This document shows positions 1 to 8,097 of a stretch of 64,000 nt of DNA, in pieces (within the stretch, counting starts at the first letter, position 1; every line of letters begins with the position of its first letter). Source of the DNA: CAIMFV01 sp040757715. Lineage in GTDB: Bacteria > Pseudomonadota > Alphaproteobacteria > Caulobacterales > Caulobacteraceae. The translations under genes were made by a program, and so were the position numbers. The stretch spans positions 58,363 through 122,362 of the forward strand of contig JBFLWS010000008.1 of NCBI GenBank assembly GCA_040757715.1. The letters are read 5' to 3'. Below the pieces are notes generated by a model. It did not search any database. It worked only from the letters and a program-made list of their open reading frames with translations, and was not told the origin of the DNA.

Positions 1-1
1 C

Positions 2-2635
2 CAACTGGGACTTGTGATTCAAAGTCAGGCCGGCGCGCGCACCTTTCAGCAGATCGAGGACATCCGCCGCGCCTCCGTGACCTGGCATCGCGACGGATCG
101 GCGGCGGCGGCGACCAAGCTCCAGCTCGTCCTGAGCCGGCTCACGGCGGCCGAGTCGGTCACGTTCGCTCATTCCTTCGCCCTCTTCCTGCAGATGACCA
201 ATCTGGCGGAAGACCTGGCGATGCGGGACAAATTCGGCGCATCGGGGGGGACGAGCGTTCTGGCGGGCGCGGCGCGCCGTCTGCAAGCCGCCGGAACGCA
301 GCGGGAAGACATTCTTTCCACCCTGGACCAGATGGCGGTCGCGCCGGTGATCACCGCCCACCCCACCGAAATCCGCCGCAAGAGCGTGCTTGATCGTCTC
401 GCCGCGATCGCAGCCCTGCTGCGGGTGGAGGGCCCGGAAGCCGAGATCGCGGCCGCCGACGAGGCCTTGGCCGCCGAATTGACCATCCTCTGGAACACCA
501 GGCTGCTCCGACGCACCGGGTTGGCGGTGCTCGAGGAAATCGAGAACGCGGCGGCTTTTTTCGACCGCGTGTTTCTGACGGAACTGCCCGCCCTCTGTGA
601 AGAATGGGAAAAGGCGCTGGAGCTGAGCGAGCCCATGCCCGAGGTGCTGCGCGTGGACTCCTGGGTCGGCGGCGACCGCGATGGAAATCCCAATGTCACC
701 GCCGAGGTGCTGCGGGCGACCCTCAATCGGAACGCTCGGTCAGCCCTCACCCACTATCTTCGGGAAGTGAATCTCCTTGCGGCCGAGCTGTCGATCGCCG
801 CGCCCCCGGCCGCCATCTCCGCGCATCTCGCCGACCTCGCCAAGTCGGCCGAGGATCCTTCGCTGCAGCGGGCCGACGAGCCGTACCGGTTGGCCCTCGC
901 CCTCGTCTACGCCAGGCTTGCGGCGTCGCTCAAACTGTTCACGGGACACGACGCCGCCCCGCCCTCGCACCTCAAAAAGCCGCCCTACCTGCGAGCATCC
1001 GATTTGCACGCGGACTTGTCGGCGGTGCATGAGAGCCTCATCGCCAACCATGGCCAGGCCTTCAAGCGCGGGCGTCTTTCGCGCCTGATCCGCGCGGTCG
1101 ACACCTTCGGGTTCCACCTGGCGCGGCTCGACCTGCGTCAGAACTCGATGGTGCACGAGCGGGTGATCGCCGACCTCATGCGTCACGCAGGCGCCTGCGA
1201 GGATTACGCAGCCCTGGGCGAAGGCGCGAAGCAGAAGCTGCTGCTGACCGAGCTGTCTCACGCCCGGCTATTACATTCGCCGTTCGAGACCTATGCCGCG
1301 GAGACGGCGAGCGAGTTCGATATCCTGCGCGCCGCCGCCGATCTGGCCGCCACATACGGCCAGGCCGCCTTCGGCTCCTATGTGATCTCCAACTGCAACG
1401 CCGTGTCCGACCTTCTGGAAACCTTCGTGCTGTTGAAGGAAGCGGGACTGTTCACGGCGACCGGCGGCGGCTCATCGACCATCCTGCCCACACCGCTGTT
1501 CGAAACCATCGCCGATCTCCGCGCCGCGCCGGACACCATGGCCGAATACCTCTCCCTGCCTCTGGTCAGGCGGGTCACTTCGGGCGGACGCGTGCAGGAG
1601 GTGATGATCGGCTATTCCGACTCCAACAAGGACGGCAGCTACCTCACCTCGATCTTCGAGGTGCGCGAGGCGGTGCGTGGTTTAGAGCGGGTGGCGGAGA
1701 GCAAGGGCCGGCGCATCGGCTTTTTCCATGGTCGGGGCGGCGCCGTGGGCCGGGGCGGCGGATCGAGCTTCGACGCCATCGTCGCTCAGCCATCGGCGGC
1801 CAGCGGCGGGCGTATCCGCATCACCGAACAGGGCGAAGTGGCCGCCAACAAATATTCGGACCCGCTCATCGCCCGTCGCAATCTCGACGGCCTGGCGGCG
1901 GCCACCTTGCTCGCCACCCTCGACGAGGCCGCCAAGGCGGCCGACCAGTCCCATGCCGGGGTGGAGGCGCTTCGCCAGCTGTCCGGCGCGGCCTACAACG
2001 CCTATCGCGCCCTCGTGTATGGGACCCCGCGTTTTGTCGAGTTCTTCAAGTCCGCGACGCCGCTGGCCGAAATCTCGACCTTGAAGATCGGCTCTCGTCC
2101 GGCGTCCCGGACATCGTCAGGACGGATCGAAGATCTCCGCGCCATTCCCTGGGTATTTTCCTGGTCGCAGGCCCGGGTGATGCTGCCCGGCTGGTACGGG
2201 TTTGGCTCGGCGCTCCAGGAAAGCGGGATCGATCTCCGGCGGCTGGCCGACGATGCCCAGACCTGGCCGTTCCTCGCCACCACCCTCGCCAACATGGAAA
2301 TGGTGATGGCCAAGGCGGACATGGGCATCGCCGCGCGATACGCCGAGCTCTGTCCGGACCAGGATCTCGCGCGGCACGTCTACGGCAAGCTGCGCGATGA
2401 ATGGACGCGCACCCATGATGGCCTGCTGGCGATCACGGGTCAGTCGAAGCTGCTGGAGCGCAACCCCGAGCTCGATGCGGTGTTGAAACTGCGGCTGCCC
2501 TACATCGCACCGCTCAACCACCTGCAGATCGAGCTGATCCGCAGGCATCGGCAGGGGGAAACGGACGAGAAAATCCGCGACGCAATTCACCTCACCGTCA
2601 ACGGCATCGCCGCCGGGCTGCGCAACAGCGGTTAA
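2..2635 (+). CDS. ppc: Phosphoenolpyruvate carboxylase, 5' end outside window
   Basis: Carboxylates PEP with bicarbonate to oxaloacetate, the cytoplasmic anaplerotic feed of the TCA cycle. The family signatures are all visible in order: TAHPTEIRRKS with the catalytic His, GGDRDGNP, MIGYSDSNKDGSYL and the FFHGRGGAVGRGGG loop. The frame is open from base 2. The GTG at 14 is probably not the start, because the residues before it (QLGL) and after it (VIQSQ) together match the LLGxVIxxQ segment that sits some 20-40 residues inside family members. About 878 residues are visible, against a usual length near 900, so little is missing. The protein ends RNSG where most members end QNTG. Its stop overlaps the stop of the convergent kinase gene by four bases. 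Identity is near certain; only the start is unknown. Confidence 0.97.
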   Translation, partial: QLGLVIQSQAGARTFQQIEDIRRASVTWHRDGSAAAATKLQLVLSRLTAAESVTFAHSFALFLQMTNLAEDLAMRDKFGASGGTSVLAGAARRLQAAGTQREDILSTLDQMAVAPVITAHPTEIRRKSVLDRLAAIAALLRVEGPEAEIAAADEALAAELTILWNTRLLRRTGLAVLEEIENAAAFFDRVFLTELPALCEEWEKALELSEPMPEVLRVDSWVGGDRDGNPNVTAEVLRATLNRNARSALTHYLREVNLLAAELSIAAPPAAISAHLADLAKSAEDPSLQRADEPYRLALALVYARLAASLKLFTGHDAAPPSHLKKPPYLRASDLHADLSAVHESLIANHGQAFKRGRLSRLIRAVDTFGFHLARLDLRQNSMVHERVIADLMRHAGACEDYAALGEGAKQKLLLTELSHARLLHSPFETYAAETASEFDILRAAADLAATYGQAAFGSYVISNCNAVSDLLETFVLLKEAGLFTATGGGSSTILPTPLFETIADLRAAPDTMAEYLSLPLVRRVTSGGRVQEVMIGYSDSNKDGSYLTSIFEVREAVRGLERVAESKGRRIGFFHGRGGAVGRGGGSSFDAIVAQPSAASGGRIRITEQGEVAANKYSDPLIARRNLDGLAAATLLATLDEAAKAADQSHAGVEALRQLSGAAYNAYRALVYGTPRFVEFFKSATPLAEISTLKIGSRPASRTSSGRIEDLRAIPWVFSWSQARVMLPGWYGFGSALQESGIDLRRLADDAQTWPFLATTLANMEMVMAKADMGIAARYAELCPDQDLARHVYGKLRDEWTRTHDGLLAITGQSKLLERNPELDAVLKLRLPYIAPLNHLQIELIRRHRQGETDEKIRDAIHLTVNGIAAGLRNSG

Positions 2636-5274
2636 AGCGAGGTCCAGTGCTCGATCTTGTTGAGCAAATTGCCGACATTGATGGGCTTGGCGATATGGTC
2701 GTTCATCCCCGCGGCGGCGCAGGCCTCCACGGCGTTCGGCAATACATCGGCGGTGATGGCGAGGATCGGCGTCGCCTGGTTCAGCGCTGACTTCACCCTG
2801 ATGGCGCGGGCGGCGGCGACGCCGTCCAGGCGCGGCATTTGCAGATCCATCAGGATGACGTCGAAGCGCTGTGTATCCGCGACTTCCACCGCCTCCTGAC
2901 CGTCCCGGGCTTCCGTCACCTCAGCGTCGAACGAGGTCAGAATCGCGCGCAACAGTTCGCGGTTCTGCTCCACGTCGTCCACCACCAGAACCTTCAATGG
3001 ATTGAGATGATCGGCCTGCGTGGCCGCGGCGTGATCTTTGGGCGGCTCGGAGCCAATCGCGGGCGCGGCGATGGTGAACCAGAACGTGGAGCCGCTCCCA
3101 AACTCGCTGTCGACGCCGATCTCGCCGCCCAGAAGCTCCGCCAGGGACTTGGAGATCGCAAGGCCCAGCCCGGCGCCGCCATACTGTCGCGTGCTGGATT
3201 CATCCACCTGGGAGAAACGCTGGAAGATGCGCTCGACCTGGTCCGGTGGAATGCCAATGCCGGTGTCCTTGACCATGAACTGAAGCTTCTGGTCGGGCAG
3301 AGCGATGGTCTCGACCGTAACGGCGCCGCGGACGGTGAACTTGATAGCGTTGGTGATCAGATTGACCAGAATCTGTCGCAATCGCTGCGCGTCGGTGGCG
3401 ATGCAGGCCGGCAGGACGGCGTCGCCAAGCCGCTCCAGCGCCAGGCCCTTTTCTTCCGCTTTCGGCCGCATGAAATCGACGACGTCATCCACCAGAGCCT
3501 GAACGTCCACCGGGCGGACGACCGCCTCCAGCGCCCCGGCGTCGAGTCGCGAGAAATCGAGGATCTCATTCACGAGGGCGAGCAAGCTCTGGCCGCCCTT
3601 GACGATGCGATCGACGTAGCGACCTGCAGGATCCGGCAGGTCCGGAACTCTGGCCAGAAGATCGGCGAACCCGAGAATGCCCGTCAGCGGCGTGCGAATC
3701 TCGTGGCTCATATTGGCCAGGAATTGCGCCTTGGCCGCCGCCGCAGCCTCCGCTTCCTCGGTTTTGCGGCGCAAGGCGTCTTCCACCGCCAGACGTTCTT
3801 CCACATTGCGCAGCACCGTGACGATGCCGGTGAAGCGGCCTTCGGCGTCATAGATCTTGGTCGGGTTGGCCTGCACCCAGAGCGGCGATCCATCGCGGCG
3901 CAGGACTTGCGAGATGTTCCGTCGTGTCGCCGAAAAGGCCTCGTTGAGCTCCAGCGCGGTCAAGGTTGTCGCCATGCCCGCCGTCGAGGGCAGAAACTCG
4001 GCGACGTTCCGGCCGATAATCTCCGAGGGCGTATAGCCAAACTGTCTGATCGACGTCGAGCCGTACTCCAGCGTCCCGTCCAGGTCGTAAGCGACAATGA
4101 CATCGCCCACATGCTCGGCGAGCATCTGGTAAAAGTTATCACTTTTGGCGAGCTCAGCCAGCGTCGCGGCGGAGTCCGCGGCGGCGGCCTTCAGCGCCTT
4201 CATGTCGCGACGTTCGTGCTCCAACGCGATGGCGAACGAAAGTTCCTCCGCGAGCTGTGTAAAGACCACCATCTCTTGCGGTCCGAAGGCGTTCGGCTGG
4301 CGCCCATAAACCACCACGACCCCTTGAATATCCTCGCCACGGAAGAAGGGCACGGTGACGCTTGAGCGGATGCCGTAGCGGTCGGCGAGCCCGCGCCAAG
4401 GACCGAAGGTCGGACTGTCGCGGGTGTCCACCACGAATTCGGGCTCGCCGCTGCGGAGGGCCCGGCCTGTCGGACCGCGCCCCTGCCAACGCTCGTCGGA
4501 CCAGCTGAGGTCAAGCCCATCTACGTATTTGACGCAGTTTCCGGCCCGGGCGAGAATTCTAATGGGCTTGCCTTCTGCATGCTCGGCCAACCCCACGAAG
4601 GCGGCGGCATAGGCGTCATCCTCCACCAGGGCCGCGCAGACCTGCGCCGCCACATCGTCAAAGCTTCCGGATTGCAACAGGGCGGAAGTGGCGCGCGCAT
4701 AGGCGTTGGTGGCCCATTGCACGCGTTTCAGGCGATCTTCCGCTTCTACGGGATTTGGGTTCGCCGAACCCTTAGCGCCGAGGCCACCCAGGCGGCCTGC
4801 GAGCCCAGTCCGCAACAGCATCGACTCCATGACGCTGGCGGCCAGGGCCTTTAGGCGATCACGAGTCGCCTTGGTCGGCGTCGACCTTGGACGGAGATCG
4901 AACACGCAAAGCGCACCGATGCGACGTCCGCCCGGCGTGATCAGAGGCGCGCCCATGAAGAAGCGCACGCCCGGATCGCCAGTCACCCACGGCTCATCCT
5001 TGAAACGGGCGTCCTGCAACATGTCGGGGACCGCCAACACGTCGTCGGACCGGACGACATGGTCGCAGAATGAGCGGCCGCGTGGCGCTTCATTGAACAA
5101 CACGCCCCGGCGGGCCTTGAACCATTGCCGATCCTGATCGAGCAACGAGATCACTGCGATCGGCGCCTTGAACGTAAAGGCCGCCAGTTCCGTCAACGCA
5201 TCGAACTGGATTTCAGGTTGCGTCGCCAGCTCCGCCAGTTCGGTCAGGTCCGCAATTCGTTCCGACTCGCTCAT
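2632..5274 (-). CDS. GAF-GAF-PAS hybrid sensor histidine kinase with receiver domain
   Basis: A cytoplasmic multi-sensor kinase of about 880 residues with no membrane segment. Domains in order: a GAF domain (about 20-150, with FCDHVVRSDDVLAVPDML), a second GAF (about 190-345), a PAS domain (about 385-500), a HisKA helix with SHEIRTPLTG (His near 523), an HATPase domain (NLITNAIKF and GGAGLGLAISKS) and a C-terminal receiver (VILMDLQMP, Asp near 809). The start was placed at the ATG giving MSESERIADL rather than 19 codons upstream, because homologous GAF kinases begin just before this helix and the upstream residues (MKIYIFRLK) come from AT-rich intergenic DNA. No dedicated partner lies beside it; the divergent neighbour is a chemoreceptor. 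The ligand is unknown. The family call is firm and the signal is not. Confidence 0.9.
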   Translation of the reverse strand: MSESERIADLTELAELATQPEIQFDALTELAAFTFKAPIAVISLLDQDRQWFKARRGVLFNEAPRGRSFCDHVVRSDDVLAVPDMLQDARFKDEPWVTGDPGVRFFMGAPLITPGGRRIGALCVFDLRPRSTPTKATRDRLKALAASVMESMLLRTGLAGRLGGLGAKGSANPNPVEAEDRLKRVQWATNAYARATSALLQSGSFDDVAAQVCAALVEDDAYAAAFVGLAEHAEGKPIRILARAGNCVKYVDGLDLSWSDERWQGRGPTGRALRSGEPEFVVDTRDSPTFGPWRGLADRYGIRSSVTVPFFRGEDIQGVVVVYGRQPNAFGPQEMVVFTQLAEELSFAIALEHERRDMKALKAAAADSAATLAELAKSDNFYQMLAEHVGDVIVAYDLDGTLEYGSTSIRQFGYTPSEIIGRNVAEFLPSTAGMATTLTALELNEAFSATRRNISQVLRRDGSPLWVQANPTKIYDAEGRFTGIVTVLRNVEERLAVEDALRRKTEEAEAAAAAKAQFLANMSHEIRTPLTGILGFADLLARVPDLPDPAGRYVDRIVKGGQSLLALVNEILDFSRLDAGALEAVVRPVDVQALVDDVVDFMRPKAEEKGLALERLGDAVLPACIATDAQRLRQILVNLITNAIKFTVRGAVTVETIALPDQKLQFMVKDTGIGIPPDQVERIFQRFSQVDESSTRQYGGAGLGLAISKSLAELLGGEIGVDSEFGSGSTFWFTIAAPAIGSEPPKDHAAATQADHLNPLKVLVVDDVEQNRELLRAILTSFDAEVTEARDGQEAVEVADTQRFDVILMDLQMPRLDGVAAARAIRVKSALNQATPILAITADVLPNAVEACAAAGMNDHIAKPINVGNLLNKIEHWTSL

Positions 5275-5573
5275 CGTCACAATCCGCTCAATCGTCACGT
5301 GGGCCTTCAATCTAAATATGTAAATTTTCAAGCCAACGCTATCGACACAATCTTTGTCAAATTAATACTTAACCGAGCACACAAGCGGTATTTGCACGAT
5401 CGTCCGCGAAGGTTCGATTTTATTTGCACAAATGATCAGCAATTCACTCCTGGACCTGTGCAATATTTATATAGGATATTTTTCTTTACAAAAAATATAC
5501 GAAACCCACCTACGCAAGGTCGCACGCTTGAATCTTTCACGCCTAGCGCCGTAACCCCACAAGGAATTCCGTT
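5275..5573. promoter_or_regulatory. AT-rich divergent intergenic region with repeated TATTTGCAC
   Basis: About 300 bases separate the leftward kinase and the rightward globin receptor. The stretch is strikingly AT-rich compared with its surroundings. The nonamer TATTTGCAC occurs at 5389-5397 and again at 5421-5429, 32 bases apart, and a near-inverted GTGCAATAT follows at about 5458. These could be binding sites for a shared regulator. An AAGGA Shine-Dalgarno at 5561-5565 closes the region, eight bases before the GTG at 5574. No convincing sigma-70 pair was assigned. Confidence 0.5.
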
Positions 5574-5753
5574 GTGCAGACTACAAATCGTAATGATTTG
5601 ATCGAATGCTTATTCACCAGTGGGCGAGAACAAGACGCATTAGCAGAGGTAGGTCGATATTTACATTCGGATATTGAGAGCGCGGCAGATGAGTTTTACG
5701 CACTCATTCGCGCGCAGCCAGAACTGAGACGTTTTTTACTGATGAAGCCATGA
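5574..5753 (+). CDS. N-terminal piece of globin-coupled sensor, ends at frameshift
   Basis: Starts at GTG 5574 behind a well-placed AAGGA. The 59 residues include ESAADEFYALIRAQPELRRF, which reads like the first helices of a protoglobin/globin-coupled sensor domain (family pattern: helix ending DAFYxxLxxxPExxxFL). Translation in this frame then runs LLMKP and stops at TGA 5751-5753. The downstream receptor frame begins at ATG 5750, so stop and start overlap as ATGA. A -1 shift at T_TTT_TTA (5732-5738) would instead give RRFLTDEAMISRV, exactly what the family needs, for a protein of about 489 residues. It may be the front of a frameshifted gene, a programmed frameshift, or a base-call error in the T-run. 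A separate functional peptide is unlikely. Confidence 0.7.
   Translation: MQTTNRNDLIECLFTSGREQDALAEVGRYLHSDIESAADEFYALIRAQPELRRFLLMKP
5732..5738 (+). other. Candidate -1 slippery heptamer T_TTT_TTA
   Basis: The zero-frame codons CGT TTT TTA place the bases exactly as X_XXY_YYZ. Slipping one base back after TTA leads into ACT GAT GAA GCC ATG, continuing the globin domain without loss of a residue. A short hairpin (TCCCG/CGGGA) follows about 17 bases downstream, which is farther than usual for a stimulator. No strong internal Shine-Dalgarno precedes it. The same T-run would also be a hot spot for an indel or a sequencing error. Confidence 0.5.
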
Positions 5754-7042
5754 TTTCCCGGGTTCGGGATGTGCAGCTAAATCACTGGGCGCGCATCACC
5801 TCCCACGGCGCCGACGCAACCTACGCCGCCAATGCAGAGAGAATCGGCTTGGCGCATGCACGGGCTGGCGTACCGCCTCGGCTCTATTTGGCGGGTTATG
5901 CCTTTCTGCTCGAACGCCTCATCCGCGGCGCTATCGGCCGCGCGCAGCCGCGCAAGTCCTTGTTTCGCCGCGCCAATCCCTCCGCGTCCCTCGCGGATCT
6001 GGTGGTCGCTCTGATGAAGACGGCGCTGCTTGATCTCTGCTACGGCATTTCGGCCCAGATCACCGAAGCCGAGCAGCAACGCCGCGCCGCGGAAACCGAG
6101 CGCGCCATCGTGGAGCGAGGGCGATTGCAGGCGATCAAGAAGCTCAGCCACGCGCTTGCGCGTCTCGCGGACGGCGACCTGACCGTTCGGTTGCGCGGCG
6201 AACTTCCTGAGGCGTTCACTGCCGTCGAGCGGGATTTCGACATCAGCGCCGGACGCCTGCAGGAGGCCATAGACGCCATCTCGCACGTGGCGCAGGACAT
6301 TACGAAGGGGGCGGATCGCATCGCCAGCGCCGGCGACGACCTCTCGCAACGCACTGAACAACAGGCCGCGTCTCTGGTGGAGACGGCCGCCGCCTTGGCC
6401 GAGATCACCGAAGCCGTGCAACGCTCCGCCTCCAGCGCCAGCCAGGCCGCCGATGCGGTGACGGCGGTGCACCGCGACGCCGAGCAGAGCGGTGAAGTCA
6501 TGGCCAAGGCCGTGGCGGCCATGGAAGAAATTGAAAGCCGCGCGCGCCAAATCAGCCAGATCACCGGAGTCATCGACGAAATCGCCTTCCAAACCAACCT
6601 GCTCGCCTTGAACGCGGGCGTGGAGGCGGCGCGCGCTGGCGACGCTGGCAAGGGTTTCGCCGTGGTGGCTCAAGAGGTTCGCGCCCTGGCTCTGCGCTCC
6701 GCCGAAGCCGCCAAGGAGATCAAACAACTCCTCGACGCCACCAGCGGCAAGGTCGCCCAAGGCTCCAGCCTGGTCAGTGAAACCGGCGAAGCCCTCAATC
6801 GCATCATCGCGCGCATGGCGGAAATCGACGACCAGGTGGACCAGATCGCCGGCACGAGCCAGGCGCAATCCAGCGGCTTACAACAGATCAACACCGCCGT
6901 GGCCGCAATGGACGCCTCGATCCAGAACAACACGACCATCGTTGAAGGCTCGAAATCCGCGTCGCTTGGACTGCTTTCCGACGCTCGCCAGCTGGGCCAA
7001 TTGGTGGCCGCCTTCGAGCCAACAAACGTCATCGCGGCCTGA
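5750..7042 (+). CDS. Globin-coupled methyl-accepting chemotaxis protein, C-terminal part
   Basis: A cytoplasmic chemoreceptor, probably an oxygen or redox sensor of the HemAT type. The first 100 residues hold the second half of a protoglobin domain, with the proximal haem His at about residue 36 in the pattern IGLAHARAGVPPRLYLAGY. A HAMP-like segment follows (ARLADGDLTVRL), then a long coiled-coil signalling domain with the hairpin tip EIAFQTNLLALNAGVEAARA and DAGKGFAVVAQEVRALA. There is no transmembrane helix. The front of the globin fold lies upstream in another frame (5574-5753), so this frame alone would lack the first helices and may not bind haem well. No CheW, CheA or CheR gene lies nearby, so it would join a pathway encoded elsewhere. 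The family is certain; whether it is functional is uncertain. Confidence 0.9.
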   Translation: MISRVRDVQLNHWARITSHGADATYAANAERIGLAHARAGVPPRLYLAGYAFLLERLIRGAIGRAQPRKSLFRRANPSASLADLVVALMKTALLDLCYGISAQITEAEQQRRAAETERAIVERGRLQAIKKLSHALARLADGDLTVRLRGELPEAFTAVERDFDISAGRLQEAIDAISHVAQDITKGADRIASAGDDLSQRTEQQAASLVETAAALAEITEAVQRSASSASQAADAVTAVHRDAEQSGEVMAKAVAAMEEIESRARQISQITGVIDEIAFQTNLLALNAGVEAARAGDAGKGFAVVAQEVRALALRSAEAAKEIKQLLDATSGKVAQGSSLVSETGEALNRIIARMAEIDDQVDQIAGTSQAQSSGLQQINTAVAAMDASIQNNTTIVEGSKSASLGLLSDARQLGQLVAAFEPTNVIAA

Positions 7043-7436
7043 ACAACGCCGTCCACCGCAGCGTCGGCCAATCGCGAGCCGTCGATCTCAAGGACGGACA
7101 TCGAAAACAGAGCCTAGCGCTACAATGCGCTCGGCCTGATTTTGCGCATGATGGCGACGGCTCGTGATCGCCCCCACCTGATCGAGCCCCGCCCAGCGAG
7201 TAGATGCTGCCGGCGGTTTGGACGGCGCCGCCACGTCCCCGCCTGGCGGCGCCGCTTCCCTCAGCCTCTATCGAAAGTGATAGACCGGACTAGGCCCTCA
7301 GCCCCCGGCCCTTCGCTCAAAGTACAAGGCGGTTGTCGCCGGAGGTCCAAGGCGCTCCATACGCGTTTCACGCATTCTCATCCCACAGAAACCGGACACG
7401 AACTTCGGTTCGACGTCATCAATGGGGTGAATTCGC
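7043..7436. other. Intergenic region, no gene seen
   Basis: Nearly 400 bases between the chemoreceptor and the AraC regulator. Reading frames here are short and show no recognisable protein. The only structure noted is a GC-rich hairpin at 7223-7254. The promoter of the AraC gene presumably lies in the right half, but no clear -35/-10 pair was found. Confidence 0.5.
7223..7254 (+). terminator. GC-rich 10-bp hairpin, possible terminator
   Basis: CGGCGCCGCC and GGCGGCGCCG form a perfect 10-bp stem around a 12-base loop, about 180 bases after the chemoreceptor stop. No T-run follows, so an intrinsic terminator is not secure. It could equally be a processing or mRNA-stabilising structure. Confidence 0.35.
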
Positions 7437-8063
7437 ATGGCGCATTCAGCAGCTGCGGCGCGGGCCGATCAATTTGAAGCTATTCCTGACGCGTCATGCG
7501 TCGGCGGCGCGCGACCTTCGGCGGACATCATTTCCCTGCTGGAAGCGCTCGATGTGCGCATCGCCGCCGGCCTGACCACGCTGCGTCGCGACAGCACCAG
7601 CGCTCAGGACCATCTGGACGAGGCGCGCGAGCTGATCGGCGTCGCGCTGCGCCAGGAAGCCTCTTCGGCCTGGAGGAGAGGAAAACGAGCGCCGATCGCG
7701 ACCCAGGCGCCGACTCCGAACGTCGCCCAGGGCGGCCTACCCCCACGCAAGGCGCGACGGGTGGCGGAATATGTCGATGTGCGTCTCACCGAACGGATTT
7801 GCGTGTCCGAAATGGCCGCCTTGGCCGATCTGTCGCGCAGTCACTTCTGCCGCGCCTTCCGCACCACCTTCGGCATGCCGCCGCATGTCTATGTTGAGAC
7901 CAAGCGGATCGAGCGCGCGCAACGGCTGATGCTGGAGACGGACATGTCCCTCCTCGAAATCGCCCTCGCCTGCGGCTACTGCGACGCGGCGCACTTCTCC
8001 AATGCGTTCCGGCGCGCTAACGGCATGGCGCCGTCTTTGTGGCGCCGCGCCGCGCGGGACTGA
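7437..8063 (+). CDS. AraC/XylS-family transcriptional regulator
   Basis: A DNA-binding regulator of 208 residues. The C-terminal half (about 105-205) is a double helix-turn-helix of the AraC type: VCVSEMAALADLSRSHFCRAF-like first motif (here written ICVSEMAALADLSRS), then MSLLEIALACGYCDAAHFS and FRRANGMAPSLWRR. The N-terminal 100 residues match no ligand-binding fold I recognise and contain a helical stretch, so the effector is unknown. It lies 34 bases before a sensor kinase on the same strand and may share its transcript with the kinase and response regulator that follow. The start ATG was kept because no better-placed alternative precedes the conserved part. Confidence 0.85.
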   Translation: MAHSAAAARADQFEAIPDASCVGGARPSADIISLLEALDVRIAAGLTTLRRDSTSAQDHLDEARELIGVALRQEASSAWRRGKRAPIATQAPTPNVAQGGLPPRKARRVAEYVDVRLTERICVSEMAALADLSRSHFCRAFRTTFGMPPHVYVETKRIERAQRLMLETDMSLLEIALACGYCDAAHFSNAFRRANGMAPSLWRRAARD

Positions 8064-8097
8064 CGCCGACTTTCACCGCCACGAGAGCTCGGGTAAC

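Noticed and set aside
14..16. GTG at 14 as the start of ppc
   Set aside because: The frame is open to base 2, and the residues on both sides of the GTG match an internal segment of the family; the real start is outside the window.
5125..5601. Rightward open frame across the AT-rich region before the globin receptor
   Set aside because: It overlaps the kinase gene, has no Shine-Dalgarno or domain, and its composition is that of intergenic DNA.
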